A stretch of 7,526 nt of DNA from Gammaproteobacteria bacterium (GCA_003645555.1 QNFN01000085.1:1-7526); one strand, 5' to 3'; positions 1 through 7,214 are shown, numbered from the stretch's first letter. Notes: generated from the letters alone by a model not told the origin. Numbers and translations are program-made.

Positions 1-211
1 CCAGCACCGCCGCCGTCGGCAGGTATCGGTAGAGCGCCGCCCCGACCCCCACCGCAAGCAGGTTGAGGACCAGGAAGGCGCTGAACACGCCGGCCACCAC
101 CGGGCGCACCGGGTAACGATGGGCCAGGGTCATGGTCATCAGTTGGGTCTTGTCGCCGAGCTCGGCGAGGAACAGCAGGACGAAGGCGGAACCGACAGCA
201 GCAAGATCCAT
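1..211 (-). CDS. GDT1/TMEM165 (UPF0016) family membrane transporter, N-terminal part
   Basis: The first 70 codons of a gene that runs off the left edge of the window. Seen directly: an ATG at 209-211 opens a frame that stays open to the edge and encodes a very hydrophobic N-terminal helix containing ELGDKT at residues 17-22, then a short polar loop (HRYPVRP, about 31-37) and a second hydrophobic helix (about 38-60). E-x-G-D-K/R-T/S is the signature of the UPF0016/GDT1 family, whose members (Vibrio MneA, plant PAM71, human TMEM165) move Mn2+ or Ca2+ across membranes. Bacterial members are usually proposed to export manganese. The full protein would normally carry a second copy of the motif, which is outside the window. 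The gene starts 41 bases after lspA on the same strand, so cotranscription is likely. The Shine-Dalgarno match is weak. The family assignment is firm; the metal transported is inferred. Confidence 0.85.
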   Translation of the reverse strand, partial: MDLAAVGSAFVLLFLAELGDKTQLMTMTLAHRYPVRPVVAGVFSAFLVLNLLAVGVGAALYRYLPTAAVL

Positions 212-252
212 AGACTGGGAAACCTGGTTGAATTAGGTGACGAAGCGCGGTC

Positions 253-729
253 CTACGACCGCGTGCGCCCGCCGAACAGGCCGTCAGCGAGCAGCAGGAT
301 GACACCGCAGGTGATCGCACTGTCGGCAATGTTGAATGCCGGCCAGTGCCAGCCGCCGGCATGCAGGTCGATAAAGTCGATCACGTAACCGTAGGCGACC
401 CGATCGACCAGGTTGCCCAGCGCACCGCTGAGTACCAGCACCAACGCGATACCGAGCAGGCGTGCCGTACGCGGCAGGCGCCAGATCCAGGCTGCCAGCA
501 CCAAACTGACCACCGTACTCAGGCCAATGAAGAAAAGCCGCTGCCAACCACCAGCATCGGCCAGGAAACTGAACGCCGCACCCGGATTGTGGACCAGGGT
601 CAGGTTGAAAAATGGCAACAGCGCTACCGGCATGCCGTAATCGAGTGCGGACGCAGCCCAGAGCTTGGTCGCCTGGTCGAGAGCCAGTACCAGCAGTACC
701 AACGCGAACCGCCCACCGATACCGTTCAT
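253..729 (-). CDS. lspA: Lipoprotein signal peptidase (signal peptidase II)
   Basis: An inner-membrane aspartyl protease that removes the signal peptide of diacylglyceryl-prolipoproteins, exposing the lipidated cysteine before the final N-acylation. The 158-residue product has the family length and four hydrophobic segments (about 8-28, 64-83, 90-108 and 132-152). Visible motifs are DQATK (18-22), NPGAAFSF (48-55), GALGNLVDR (102-110), YVIDF (115-119) and FNIAD (132-136). The two catalytic aspartates should be D118 and D136, spaced 18 residues as in the E. coli enzyme (D123 and D141). The gene starts 12 bases after the ileS stop with only a weak ribosome binding site, which suggests translation coupled to ileS. 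It lies in the usual ribF-ileS-lspA order. Globomycin sensitivity would be expected from the family. Confidence 0.97.
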   Translation of the reverse strand: MNGIGGRFALVLLVLALDQATKLWAASALDYGMPVALLPFFNLTLVHNPGAAFSFLADAGGWQRLFFIGLSTVVSLVLAAWIWRLPRTARLLGIALVLVLSGALGNLVDRVAYGYVIDFIDLHAGGWHWPAFNIADSAITCGVILLLADGLFGGRTRS

Positions 730-741
730 GGTCTGTGTCCG

Positions 742-3606
742 TCAGGCGTGACGCCGCGTCTCGCCGTCGCCAAAGGCGTTGACGACACAGCGTCCGCAGA
801 GTTCCGAATGGGCCGGATCGCTACCGATATCGGGTCGGTGGTGCCAGCAGCGCGGGCACTTGGCGTGGTCGGAGCGGGTTACCGTCACCGCCCAGCGGTA
901 GGACTCGCCACCTCCGACTCCCCAGTTCATCTCGGCCGACCCTTCGGGCAAGGTGGCATCGACTTCGATCGTCACCAGCGACGCCGCCGAGGTGATCAAG
1001 ACAAAACGCAGTTCATCTCCCAGCGCCACGAGATCGGCGTGCTGGCCGTGATCGGCGTCACTGGCGAGACGAACATGAATGGTCACCTCGGCATCGAGCG
1101 AGCCACCGATGGTGCCCGCCTGGCGTGCCGCCTCGAGGTGATCGTTGACCGCGTCGCGCAGCGCGGTCAGCGTCTGCCAACGGGCCATGAACGGGGCCAC
1201 GTCGGCAGCCGGGAGTACCTCCGGCAGTTCGTGCCAGGTCTCCAGGAAGATCGACTCACTGCGCTCGCCCGGGATGTGCTCCCAGATCTCGTCGGCGGTA
1301 AAGCTCAGCACCGGCGCCAACCAGCGGCTGAGCGCCTCGATGATGTGGTACATCGCGGTCTGTGCCGAACGTCGCGACGGACCGTCGGCCTTGGCCGTGT
1401 ACTGCCGGTCCTTGATGATGTCTAGATAGAAGGCGCCCATGTCGACGCTGCAGAAATTGTGCACCTTCTGGTAGATCAGGTGGAACTCGAAAGTCTCGTA
1501 GGCACGGAGGATCTCGGCCTGCAGATCCCTGGCCCGCTGCAGGGCCCAGCGGTCGATATCGACCATGTCGGCCGGATCGACAGCGTCGACCGCCGGGTCG
1601 AAACCGTCCAGGTTGGCCAGCAGAAAACGCGACGTGTTACGGATACGCCGGTAGGCGTCAGCCATGCGCTTGAGGATCTCGTCGGAGACACTCATCTCGT
1701 TGCGGTAGTCGGTCGAGGCAACCCACAGGCGCAGGATGTCGGCGCCGAGCCTGTCCATCACCTGCTGTGGCGCGACCACGTTGCCAAGCGATTTCGACAT
1801 CTTGCGGCCGTCGGCATCAACGGCAAAGCCGTGGGTCAGCACGCCCTTGTACGGCGCGGTGCCGTGCATGCCTACCGAGGTGAGCAGCGACGACTGGAAC
1901 CAGCCACGGTGCTGGTCGGAGCCCTCAAGATAGAGATCGGCCGGGAAAGCCAGCTCGGGGCGCCGGCTGAGCACACTGAAGTGGGTGGTACCGGAGTCGA
2001 ACCAGACGTCCATGGTGTCGTCGACCTTCCGGTACTCGGTGGCCTCGTCACCAAGCAGTTCGGCCGGGTCGAGATCGAACCAGGCGTCGATGCCGCCCTG
2101 CTCGACCCGCTCAGCCACCTGTTCGATCAGTTCAAGGCTGCGTGGGTGTGGCTCGCCACTCTCGAGGTGGACGAACAGCGTGATCGGAATACCCCAGCTG
2201 CGCTGGCGTGAAATGCACCAGTCAGGACGGTTACGAACCATGCCGTCGATCCGCGCCTGACCCCACTCCGGGTGCCAGCTGACCTCGTCGATCGACTTCA
2301 GTGCCTGCGTGCGCAGGCCGTTGCCGTCCATGGTGATGAACCACTGCGGCGTGGCGCGGAAGATGATTGGCGTCTTGTGGCGCCAGCAGTGCGGGTAACT
2401 GTGCTCGAGCGGTGCGACGTGCAGCAGGTTGCCGCGCTCGCGCAGCACCTCGACGACACGGTCGTTGGCCTTGAAAACATGCAGGCCGGCGAACAGTTCC
2501 GTGTCAGGCAGGAAGCAACCGTTGTCACCCACCGGGTGGTCGACCGGCAGACCGTAGTGCTGGCCGACGATGTAATCCTCGAGGCCATGGCCCGGAGCGG
2601 TATGCACGGCGCCGGTGCCGGCCTCCAGTGTGACGTGATCACCGAGAATCACCGGCACATCGCGGTCATAAAACGGGTGGCGGACACGCTGCCCCTCGAG
2701 GGCCGCACCCTTGGCTCGTGCGACCACGCGACCGCCGTCGATGCCGGCACGGGCCAGCACGTCCTGCCACAGCGCCTCGGCCAGCAGCAGCCGCTCACCG
2801 CCGCCTTCGACCAGCACGTAGTCGAGCGTGGGATGGAGCGCGACCGCCTCGTTGGCCGGCAGCGTCCACGGCGTGGTGGTCCAGATCACTACCGACACCG
2901 GCCCGCTGCCACCACCGTCGACGGCCTCCATCTGCGCCAGCAGCGCGTCGTCATCGACGGATGGGAAACGGACGTCGATTGCCGGCGAGCGCTTGTCGGC
3001 ATGCTCGACCTCGGCCTCGGCCAGTGCCGACCGGCAGTCGGTACACCAGTGGACCGGCTTGTAGCCGCGGATAATGTGACCGTTGGCGTAGACCTGCCCA
3101 AGCGCACGGATGATGTCGGCCTCGGTGGCGAAGTCCATGGTCAGGTACGGGTGCTCCCAGTCACCGAGCACACCGAGACGCTGGAAATCAGCGCGCTGGC
3201 CGTCGACCTGCTTGGCAGCGAAATCACGGCACGCCTGACGAAAGGTACGCGCGTCGACCTTGTCACCGACACGACCGAGGCGCTTCTCGACCTGATGCTC
3301 GATCGGCAGGCCGTGGCAATCCCAGCCCGGCACGTAGGGGACGTTGTAACCGTCGAGCGCACGCGACTTATTGATGATGTCCTTGAGTACCTTGTTGACG
3401 GCGTGGCCGATATGGATGGTGCCGTTGGCGTAAGGCGGACCGTCGTGGAGCACGTATTTCGGTCGCCCTTGCTGCACTTCCTGCATGCGCTGGAACAGGT
3501 CGAACTCCTGCCAGCGCTGCAGCCGCTCGGGCTCGCGCTTGGGCAGGTTGCCGCGCATCGGAAAGTCGGTACGCGGCAGGTTCAGGGTCTCTTTGTAATC
3601 GGCCAT
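742..3606 (-). CDS. ileS: Isoleucyl-tRNA synthetase, class Ia
   Basis: A cytoplasmic enzyme that charges tRNA-Ile with isoleucine and edits misactivated valine. It has 954 residues; the E. coli enzyme has about 938. Seen in order: the N-terminus [10 protein letters not shown]; the ATP-binding HIGH motif at 65-68 within [12 protein letters not shown]; the editing (CP1) domain with [10 protein letters not shown] at 243-252 and [12 protein letters not shown] at 331-341, where D344 fits the conserved editing aspartate; the class I KMSKS loop at 602-606; a helical anticodon-binding region from about 630; and a C-terminal zinc site with C917, C920, C937 and C940. The C-terminal zinc finger and overall layout fit the bacterial type 1 (mupirocin-sensitive) form. 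The start matches the family N-terminus, although the upstream Shine-Dalgarno match is poor. It lies 35 bases after ribF and 12 before lspA, so it is operonic. Nothing essential is missing. Confidence 0.98.
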   Translation of the reverse strand: MADYKETLNLPRTDFPMRGNLPKREPERLQRWQEFDLFQRMQEVQQGRPKYVLHDGPPYANGTIHIGHAVNKVLKDIINKSRALDGYNVPYVPGWDCHGLPIEHQVEKRLGRVGDKVDARTFRQACRDFAAKQVDGQRADFQRLGVLGDWEHPYLTMDFATEADIIRALGQVYANGHIIRGYKPVHWCTDCRSALAEAEVEHADKRSPAIDVRFPSVDDDALLAQMEAVDGGGSGPVSVVIWTTTPWTLPANEAVALHPTLDYVLVEGGGERLLLAEALWQDVLARAGIDGGRVVARAKGAALEGQRVRHPFYDRDVPVILGDHVTLEAGTGAVHTAPGHGLEDYIVGQHYGLPVDHPVGDNGCFLPDTELFAGLHVFKANDRVVEVLRERGNLLHVAPLEHSYPHCWRHKTPIIFRATPQWFITMDGNGLRTQALKSIDEVSWHPEWGQARIDGMVRNRPDWCISRQRSWGIPITLFVHLESGEPHPRSLELIEQVAERVEQGGIDAWFDLDPAELLGDEATEYRKVDDTMDVWFDSGTTHFSVLSRRPELAFPADLYLEGSDQHRGWFQSSLLTSVGMHGTAPYKGVLTHGFAVDADGRKMSKSLGNVVAPQQVMDRLGADILRLWVASTDYRNEMSVSDEILKRMADAYRRIRNTSRFLLANLDGFDPAVDAVDPADMVDIDRWALQRARDLQAEILRAYETFEFHLIYQKVHNFCSVDMGAFYLDIIKDRQYTAKADGPSRRSAQTAMYHIIEALSRWLAPVLSFTADEIWEHIPGERSESIFLETWHELPEVLPAADVAPFMARWQTLTALRDAVNDHLEAARQAGTIGGSLDAEVTIHVRLASDADHGQHADLVALGDELRFVLITSAASLVTIEVDATLPEGSAEMNWGVGGGESYRWAVTVTRSDHAKCPRCWHHRPDIGSDPAHSELCGRCVVNAFGDGETRRHA

Positions 3607-3641
3607 CTTCGATCCAGTCGTAGTTTCGTTTATCTGTTCGT

Positions 3642-4604
3642 TCAGCCCGCACCCGGAAGCTGCGAGACCTGGTCCTGAAGTTCATCAAGGACATGACGAG
3701 CCGCAGTACAGTCCGCCGTGATCTGTGCCTTGAGCGCATCGACCGAGTCGAAACGCTGTTCGTCGCGCAGCTTGGCGCGGAAGTCGACCCGCAGCTGGTG
3801 GCGATAGATGTCCCTGTTGAAATCAAACAGGTACACCTCGAGCCGTGCCTCGTTGTCACCGAAAGTCGGTTGCCGTCCGACATTCGCCACCCCGGGCCAG
3901 AGCCCATCGGCCACACCGGCGACCTGCACCGCGTAGACTCCGCGCACCGGCACCACCTTGTGCCAGGTGTCGATATTGGCGGTCGGAAAACCGATCGTCC
4001 GCCCACGCTTGTCACCATGGCGCACCGCGCCAAAAATCGCATACGGCCGCCCGAGGAGCATCTCCGCCGCCATCAGGTCGTCCGCCTCGAGCGCCGCCCG
4101 GATACGCGTACTGCTGACCCGCTCGCTTTCATCGAGGAAAGTCGGCGTGGCACTGACATCGAAACCGTGCTCCTTGCCGAGCCGTTTGAGCAGGGCGAAA
4201 TTTCCCTTGCCACCGGCGCCGAAACGAAAATCGTCGCCGACGATCAAGTGACGAATACCGAGTCCGTTCACCAGGATTTCGTTGACGAAAGCCTCGGCCT
4301 CGGTCTTTGCCAGCCGATCGCCAAACGGCAGGCAAAGCACCCGCTCGATGCCGATTCGTTCGAAGGCGTGCAGCTTACCGCGCAACCGGGTCAACCGGGG
4401 TGGCGCCCTCTCCGGAGCGAAGTACTCCAGCGGCTGCGGCTCGAAGGTGATCACCACCGCCGGCACACCAAGCGCACGGGCGCGTCCGAGCAGTTCACCA
4501 AGCACCGCCTGATGGCCACGGTGGACGCCATCGAAATTGCCGATGGTCGCTACGCAGCCCCGGTCTGAGGGGCGCAAATTCACCCGTCCGCGTATCAGTT
4601 CCAT
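3642..4604 (-). CDS. ribF: Bifunctional riboflavin kinase / FAD synthetase
   Basis: Makes FMN from riboflavin and ATP, then FAD from FMN and ATP, in the cytoplasm. It is 320 residues, typical of the bacterial bifunctional type. The N-terminal nucleotidyltransferase (FMN adenylyltransferase) module shows [12 protein letters not shown] at 20-31, the HxGH-like site, and SSTRIR at 164-169. The C-terminal flavokinase module shows [10 protein letters not shown] at 202-211, with the PTAN nucleotide/Mg2+ motif at 207-210, then GVYAV (222-226), NVGRQPTFG (241-249) and LEVYLFDF (255-262), where E256 fits the conserved catalytic glutamate. The start MELIRG matches the family N-terminus (E. coli begins MKLIRG), so this ATG is preferred despite a modest GGA ribosome site close to it. 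It lies 93 bases after murJ, with a possible promoter of its own in that gap, and precedes ileS as in many gammaproteobacteria. Confidence 0.97.
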   Translation of the reverse strand: MELIRGRVNLRPSDRGCVATIGNFDGVHRGHQAVLGELLGRARALGVPAVVITFEPQPLEYFAPERAPPRLTRLRGKLHAFERIGIERVLCLPFGDRLAKTEAEAFVNEILVNGLGIRHLIVGDDFRFGAGGKGNFALLKRLGKEHGFDVSATPTFLDESERVSSTRIRAALEADDLMAAEMLLGRPYAIFGAVRHGDKRGRTIGFPTANIDTWHKVVPVRGVYAVQVAGVADGLWPGVANVGRQPTFGDNEARLEVYLFDFNRDIYRHQLRVDFRAKLRDEQRFDSVDALKAQITADCTAARHVLDELQDQVSQLPGAG

Positions 4605-4657
4605 GTTCCGCGCGGGGCCTGGCCACCAGTGCCTTCAGCCCTGCCCAAAAACGAGTG

Positions 4658-4686
4658 AGTATAGGGAATCGGTGGGGCTACGGCCA
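4658..4686 (-). promoter_or_regulatory. Candidate sigma70 promoter for ribF-ileS-lspA
   Basis: In the 93-base gap between murJ and ribF, the minus strand carries TATACT (5 of 6 matches to the -10 consensus) at 4658-4663. A weak -35 candidate, TGGCCG (3 of 6), lies at 4681-4686, with a 17-base spacer. The -10 box is 53 bases ahead of the ribF ATG. The same hexamer TATACT is the -10 of the neighbouring tRNA promoter. The spacing is ideal but the -35 is poor, so this is a plausible internal promoter and not a proven one. The gap shows no convincing terminator for murJ. Confidence 0.4.
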
Positions 4687-4697
4687 TGACGGCTCAT

Positions 4698-6257
4698 TCA
4701 TTGGCCTGCCTCGCGCACTCCTGGCGCAGCCAGCAGGTCGCGTGGCCGCAAGCCGGCGATCAGCAGGATGACAAAGTAGAGCCCCGCCCCGGCCACGATC
4801 CAGCCCAGCAAGTGCCAGGCACGGGTCAGGCCATCCCAGTCAAGCCAGGTAGTGAGATCGCCGGCTCCCCACCAGAGCAGCCCGGCAAGCAGGCCGTTGG
4901 CGACCACCACCCGCACGAACAGCAGCGGCCAACCCGGCTGCGGGTCGCAGACACCGGCGCGCCGCAGCCCACGGTAGAGCAGCCCGGCGTTGACGAACGC
5001 CGCAATCGAGGTAGCCAGGGCGAGCCCGGCATGGGCCAACGACCAGACCAGCACCAGGTTCATGACGACGTTGGTCGCCATCGCCACCAAGCCGATCTTG
5101 ACCGGGGTCCGGGTGTCCTGGCGCGCGAAGTAGCCCGGGGCAAGAACCTTCACCAGGATGAAGCCAAGCAGGCCGGCCGAGTAGGCCATCAGGCTGCGCG
5201 CAGCCATGTCAACATCGTGTGCACTGAAGGCGTCGTACTGGAACAATGTCGCCAAAATCGGGCCCGCGAGGATCATCAGCCCGACCGCGCACGGTGTCCC
5301 CAGCAGCAGCACCCAGCGCAGCGCCCAATCGAGTGTCCGAGAAAATGCCTCCGGATCGGTTTCGGCATGCCGCCGACTCAAGCTGGGCAGGATCACCGTC
5401 GCCAGAGCGATGCCGAACACGCCAAGCGGAAACTCGACCAGGCGGTCAGAGTAGTAGAGCCAGGAGACACTGCCGGCCACCAGGAACGACGCAATCAGGG
5501 TGTCGATCAGCAGGTTGATCTGGGTCACCGAGGCGCCGAACAGCGCCGGGCCCATCAGTTTCAAGATGCGGCGCACGCCTGGATCACGGAACGACGGCCG
5601 CGGTCGCGGCAGCAGACCGAGCCGGGCCAGAAACGGCAACTGGAAGGCAAGCTGAGCAATGCCAGCAACGAACACGCCCCAGGCCAGTGCGGTGATCGGC
5701 TCGGCCATGCGCGGTGCCAGCCACCAGGCCGCACCGAGCAGTGCAAGGTTGAGCAACACCGGCGTGAAGGCGGGCACGGCAAAGCGACCGTAGGCGTTGA
5801 GGATGCCGCCGGCACAGGCGGTCAGCGAGATGAACAGCAAGTAAGGGAAGGTGATGCGCAGCATGCCGGTAGCGAGATCGAAGCGACCGTCGTCACCGAC
5901 AAAACCGGGTGCAAAAAGCATGATCAGCAGTGGCGCGGCGATCACCGCGATTGCGGTCAGGCCAAACAGCACCAGGCCGAGGGTGCCGGCAACGTGGTCG
6001 ACCAGGGCCTTGACCTCGGCATCACCGCGCTGCATTTTCACTTCGGACAGTACCGGTACAAAGCCCTGCGAGAAGGCGCCCTCGGCAAACATCCGGCGCA
6101 GGAAATTGGGGATCTTGAACGCCACAAGGAAGGCATCCATACCAATCCCGGCGCCGAACATGCGTGCGAAGACGACATCACGGACGAATCCAAGGATGCG
6201 CGACAGCAGCGTCATGCCGCCGACCACGGCGGTGGACTTAAGGAGTTGACGACTCAG
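4698..6257 (-). CDS. murJ: Lipid II flippase MurJ (MviN), probable CTG start
   Basis: A polytopic inner-membrane protein of the MOP exporter superfamily that flips the peptidoglycan precursor lipid II to the periplasmic face. It would have 519 residues from the CTG; the E. coli protein has 511. About 14 hydrophobic segments are apparent. In the 519-residue numbering, R20, R26, R54 and R272 (in YYSDRLVEFP) match the arginines reported as essential in E. coli (R18, R24, R52, R270). Other family blocks are FGAG, KIPNFLRRMFAEGAFSQ, SGSVSW-like AGSVSWLYY and VKVLAPGYFARQD. An in-frame GTG at 6225-6227 would give only 509 residues. It would drop the conserved LLKSTAVV segment and has no Shine-Dalgarno site. 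The CTG at 6255-6257 restores MSRQLLKSTAVVGGM, in line with E. coli MNLLKSLAAV, and has GGAG 7 bases upstream. No ATG lies between this CTG and the GTG. Identity is very secure; the start is inferred. It is the first gene of the minus-strand cluster. Confidence 0.96.
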   Translation of the reverse strand: MSRQLLKSTAVVGGMTLLSRILGFVRDVVFARMFGAGIGMDAFLVAFKIPNFLRRMFAEGAFSQGFVPVLSEVKMQRGDAEVKALVDHVAGTLGLVLFGLTAIAVIAAPLLIMLFAPGFVGDDGRFDLATGMLRITFPYLLFISLTACAGGILNAYGRFAVPAFTPVLLNLALLGAAWWLAPRMAEPITALAWGVFVAGIAQLAFQLPFLARLGLLPRPRPSFRDPGVRRILKLMGPALFGASVTQINLLIDTLIASFLVAGSVSWLYYSDRLVEFPLGVFGIALATVILPSLSRRHAETDPEAFSRTLDWALRWVLLLGTPCAVGLMILAGPILATLFQYDAFSAHDVDMAARSLMAYSAGLLGFILVKVLAPGYFARQDTRTPVKIGLVAMATNVVMNLVLVWSLAHAGLALATSIAAFVNAGLLYRGLRRAGVCDPQPGWPLLFVRVVVANGLLAGLLWWGAGDLTTWLDWDGLTRAWHLLGWIVAGAGLYFVILLIAGLRPRDLLAAPGVREAGQ

Positions 6258-6264
6258 AACAGGA

Positions 6265-6268
6265 CTCC
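6265..6268 (-). promoter_or_regulatory. Shine-Dalgarno site deciding the murJ start
   Basis: The minus strand reads GGAG here, 7 bases before the CTG at 6255-6257, which is near-optimal spacing. The nearest standard start codon, GTG at 6225-6227, is preceded by CTTAAGTCCACCGCG, which has no purine-rich site. This is the main sequence evidence for CTG initiation of murJ. The site lies inside one arm of the 13-base inverted repeat. Confidence 0.6.
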
Positions 6269-6290
6269 GGCAGGGTTTCAGGATGGCGCC

Positions 6291-6296
6291 ACTATA
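6291..6296 (-). promoter_or_regulatory. Candidate -10 box for murJ
   Basis: The minus strand reads TATAGT (5 of 6 to TATAAT) at 6291-6296, which would start transcription near 6284 and give a leader of about 27 bases before the CTG start. No -35 hexamer resembling TTGACA lies 16-18 bases upstream, so the promoter would need an activator or be weak. It sits in the divergent region shared with the tRNA promoter. Confidence 0.35.
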
Positions 6297-6336
6297 GCGG
6301 AACCGGCCTATCAGCCGTAGCCACTCGAACCACGCG

Positions 6337-6365
6337 TTGGCGCGCTTCCGGAGGGTCGCTATACT
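6337..6365 (+). promoter_or_regulatory. Sigma70 promoter for tRNA-Leu (and probably ubiX)
   Basis: The -35 is TTGGCG at 6337-6342 (4 of 6) and the -10 is TATACT at 6360-6365 (5 of 6), with a 17-base spacer. Transcription would begin near 6372, about 20 bases ahead of the mature tRNA 5' end, a normal leader length for RNase P processing. No other good promoter is visible before the tRNA. Confidence 0.65.
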
Positions 6366-6392
6366 CTGTCGTCCCTACCGGGCCATCACCCT

Positions 6393-6479
6393 GCCGGAGT
6401 GGCGAAATTGGTAGACGCAGGGGATTCAAAATCCCCCGGTGGCAACACCTTGCCGGTTCGAGTCCGGCCTCCGGTACCA
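6393..6479 (+). tRNA. tRNA-Leu (anticodon CAA)
   Basis: An 87-base type II tRNA with a long variable arm, reading UUG codons. The acceptor stem GCCGGAG pairs with CTCCGGT (the 1-72 pair is G-U, as in E. coli tRNA-Leu UAA), followed by discriminator A and a genome-encoded CCA at 6477-6479. The anticodon stem GGGGA/TCCCC closes the 7-base loop TTCAAAA, giving anticodon CAA. The T arm is GCCGG-TTCGAGT-CCGGC. The D-loop/stem region resembles E. coli tRNA-Leu(CAA). Discriminator A and the long variable arm are leucine identity features. It stands alone as a tRNA gene, 52 bases before ubiX. Confidence 0.97.
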
Positions 6480-6497
6480 TTTTCTGTTATCGATGCC

Positions 6498-6514
6498 CGG
6501 TCGTGGTCCGACCG
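6498..6514 (+). other. Small hairpin between tRNA-Leu and ubiX
   Basis: CGGTCG (6498-6503) and CGACCG (6509-6514) can pair around the 5-base loop TGGTC. No T-run follows, so it is not a standard intrinsic terminator. It lies in the 52-base spacer and ends 8 bases before the ubiX ribosome binding site. It could stabilise the ubiX mRNA 5' end after the tRNA is cut away, or mean nothing. Confidence 0.35.
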
Positions 6515-6531
6515 AATACGCAGGAGCCAAC

Positions 6532-7104
6532 ATGAGCTTGCCGCTTGTCGTCGCGATAACTGGTGCCAGCGGGGTGATCTACGGCATCGAATTGCTGCGC
6601 GCACTGCGCGACCTCGACGTAACCACCCATCTGATTCTCAGTGAATCAGCCATACGCAATATTCACATCGAGACCGAGTACGACCACACGGACGTCACCG
6701 CGATGGCTGATGTCGTGTACAAGAACAAGGATATCGGTGCCTCAGTCGCCAGCGGTTCATTCCTGACCCGGGGGATGATCGTCGCGCCGTGCACGATCAA
6801 GACCCTGTCCGGCATCGCAAACTCCTACGCTGACAATCTCATTGTCCGTGCCGCAGACGTCACGCTCAAGGAGCGGCGTACCCTGGTCCTGATGGTTCGC
6901 GAGACACCACTACACAAGGGTCATCTGGACCTGATGCGCCAGGTCGCCGACATCGGTGGCACCATTCTGCCGCCGATGCCCTCGTTCTACCACGGGCCGA
7001 AAACGATAATGGACATCATTCACCAGAGCGTCGGCAAGGTGCTCGACCAGGTCGGTATCGAGCACAGCCTGTTCCGCCGCTGGACATCAGAGGTTCCCAA
7101 GTAA
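6532..7104 (+). CDS. ubiX: UbiX/Pad1-family flavin prenyltransferase
   Basis: Joins a dimethylallyl group to FMN to make prenylated FMN, the cofactor of UbiD-type decarboxylases. In many proteobacteria this supports ubiquinone synthesis. The 190-residue product has the usual family length and is cytoplasmic, normally a dodecamer. Motifs are a flavoprotein-type N-terminus with ITGASG (9-14), SGSF (74-77), GMIVAPCTIKTLSGI (81-95), RAADVTLKERR (106-116), VRETPLH (122-128) and PPMPSFYH (147-154). The start is the ATG at 6532-6534, because GGAG (6523-6526) is 5 bases upstream and the protein then aligns with the family; a longer frame begins inside the tRNA and is rejected. It is probably read from the tRNA-Leu promoter, as no clear promoter of its own is visible, and ends before a strong terminator. 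No ubiD partner is in the window. The C-terminal region (LDQVGIEH, RRW) also recalls Pad1/BsdB-type proteins tied to phenolic acid decarboxylases, so the pathway is not certain. Confidence 0.93.
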   Translation: MSLPLVVAITGASGVIYGIELLRALRDLDVTTHLILSESAIRNIHIETEYDHTDVTAMADVVYKNKDIGASVASGSFLTRGMIVAPCTIKTLSGIANSYADNLIVRAADVTLKERRTLVLMVRETPLHKGHLDLMRQVADIGGTILPPMPSFYHGPKTIMDIIHQSVGKVLDQVGIEHSLFRRWTSEVPK

Positions 7105-7214
7105 CACCCCACCGATCCACTTCGCCAAGGACGGTTGAACAGGAAATCTGCAGCGGATTGATGGCCCGGGACATGTAGACCTACAAGGTTACGAGGGCAT
7201 GTGACCGAGCATGA

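Larger units (their letters stand above)
6264..6400. repeat. 13-base perfect inverted repeat spanning the murJ/tRNA-Leu divergent region
   Basis: The left arm ACTCCGGCAGGGT is at 6264-6276 and the right arm ACCCTGCCGGAGT is at 6388-6400. They are exact reverse complements separated by 111 bases. The left arm covers the murJ Shine-Dalgarno site. The right arm covers the last 5 bases of the tRNA leader and the first 8 bases of the tRNA. The murJ mRNA leader therefore contains the same 13 bases as the tRNA precursor across its 5' processing site. A function is not known. It could be chance in GC-rich DNA, a remnant of a tRNA-derived duplication, or a paired site for a DNA-binding protein. Confidence 0.7.

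Noticed and set aside
346..1425. Long plus-strand open frame of 359 codons
   Set aside because: It lies antisense to lspA and ileS, which have complete catalytic motifs. Its product is rich in R, Q, G and H, shows no family motif, and is typical of shadow frames in high-GC DNA.
2272..3678. Long plus-strand open frame of 468 codons
   Set aside because: It is entirely antisense to ileS apart from the ileS-ribF gap and the extreme ribF 3' end, with no recognisable domain or ribosome site; a shadow of codon bias.
6225..6227. GTG as the murJ start codon
   Set aside because: There is no Shine-Dalgarno site, and it would remove the conserved LLKSTAVV segment of the first helix; the upstream CTG is better supported.
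4686..6320. Longest plus-strand open frame (544 codons), slightly longer than the real gene opposite
   Set aside because: Its product is full of Q, H, R, G and E with no domain or membrane pattern, while the minus strand encodes a canonical MurJ with all key arginines. The length reflects the lack of antisense stops in high-GC DNA.
6439..6531. Extended N-terminus for ubiX beginning inside the tRNA gene
   Set aside because: The extension would translate tRNA sequence and lacks a ribosome site. The ATG at 6532 has GGAG at proper spacing and matches the family start.
6481..6531. Separate ubiX promoter with TGTTAT (6485-6490) as -10
   Set aside because: It has only four of six matches, and the sequence 17 bases upstream lies in the tRNA T arm and acceptor stem and does not resemble a -35.
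7105..7214. Short inverted motifs and a repeated CATGT in the ubiX-terminator gap
   Set aside because: The matches are 4-5 bases long and expected by chance. No ORF with a ribosome site or structured RNA is evident there.
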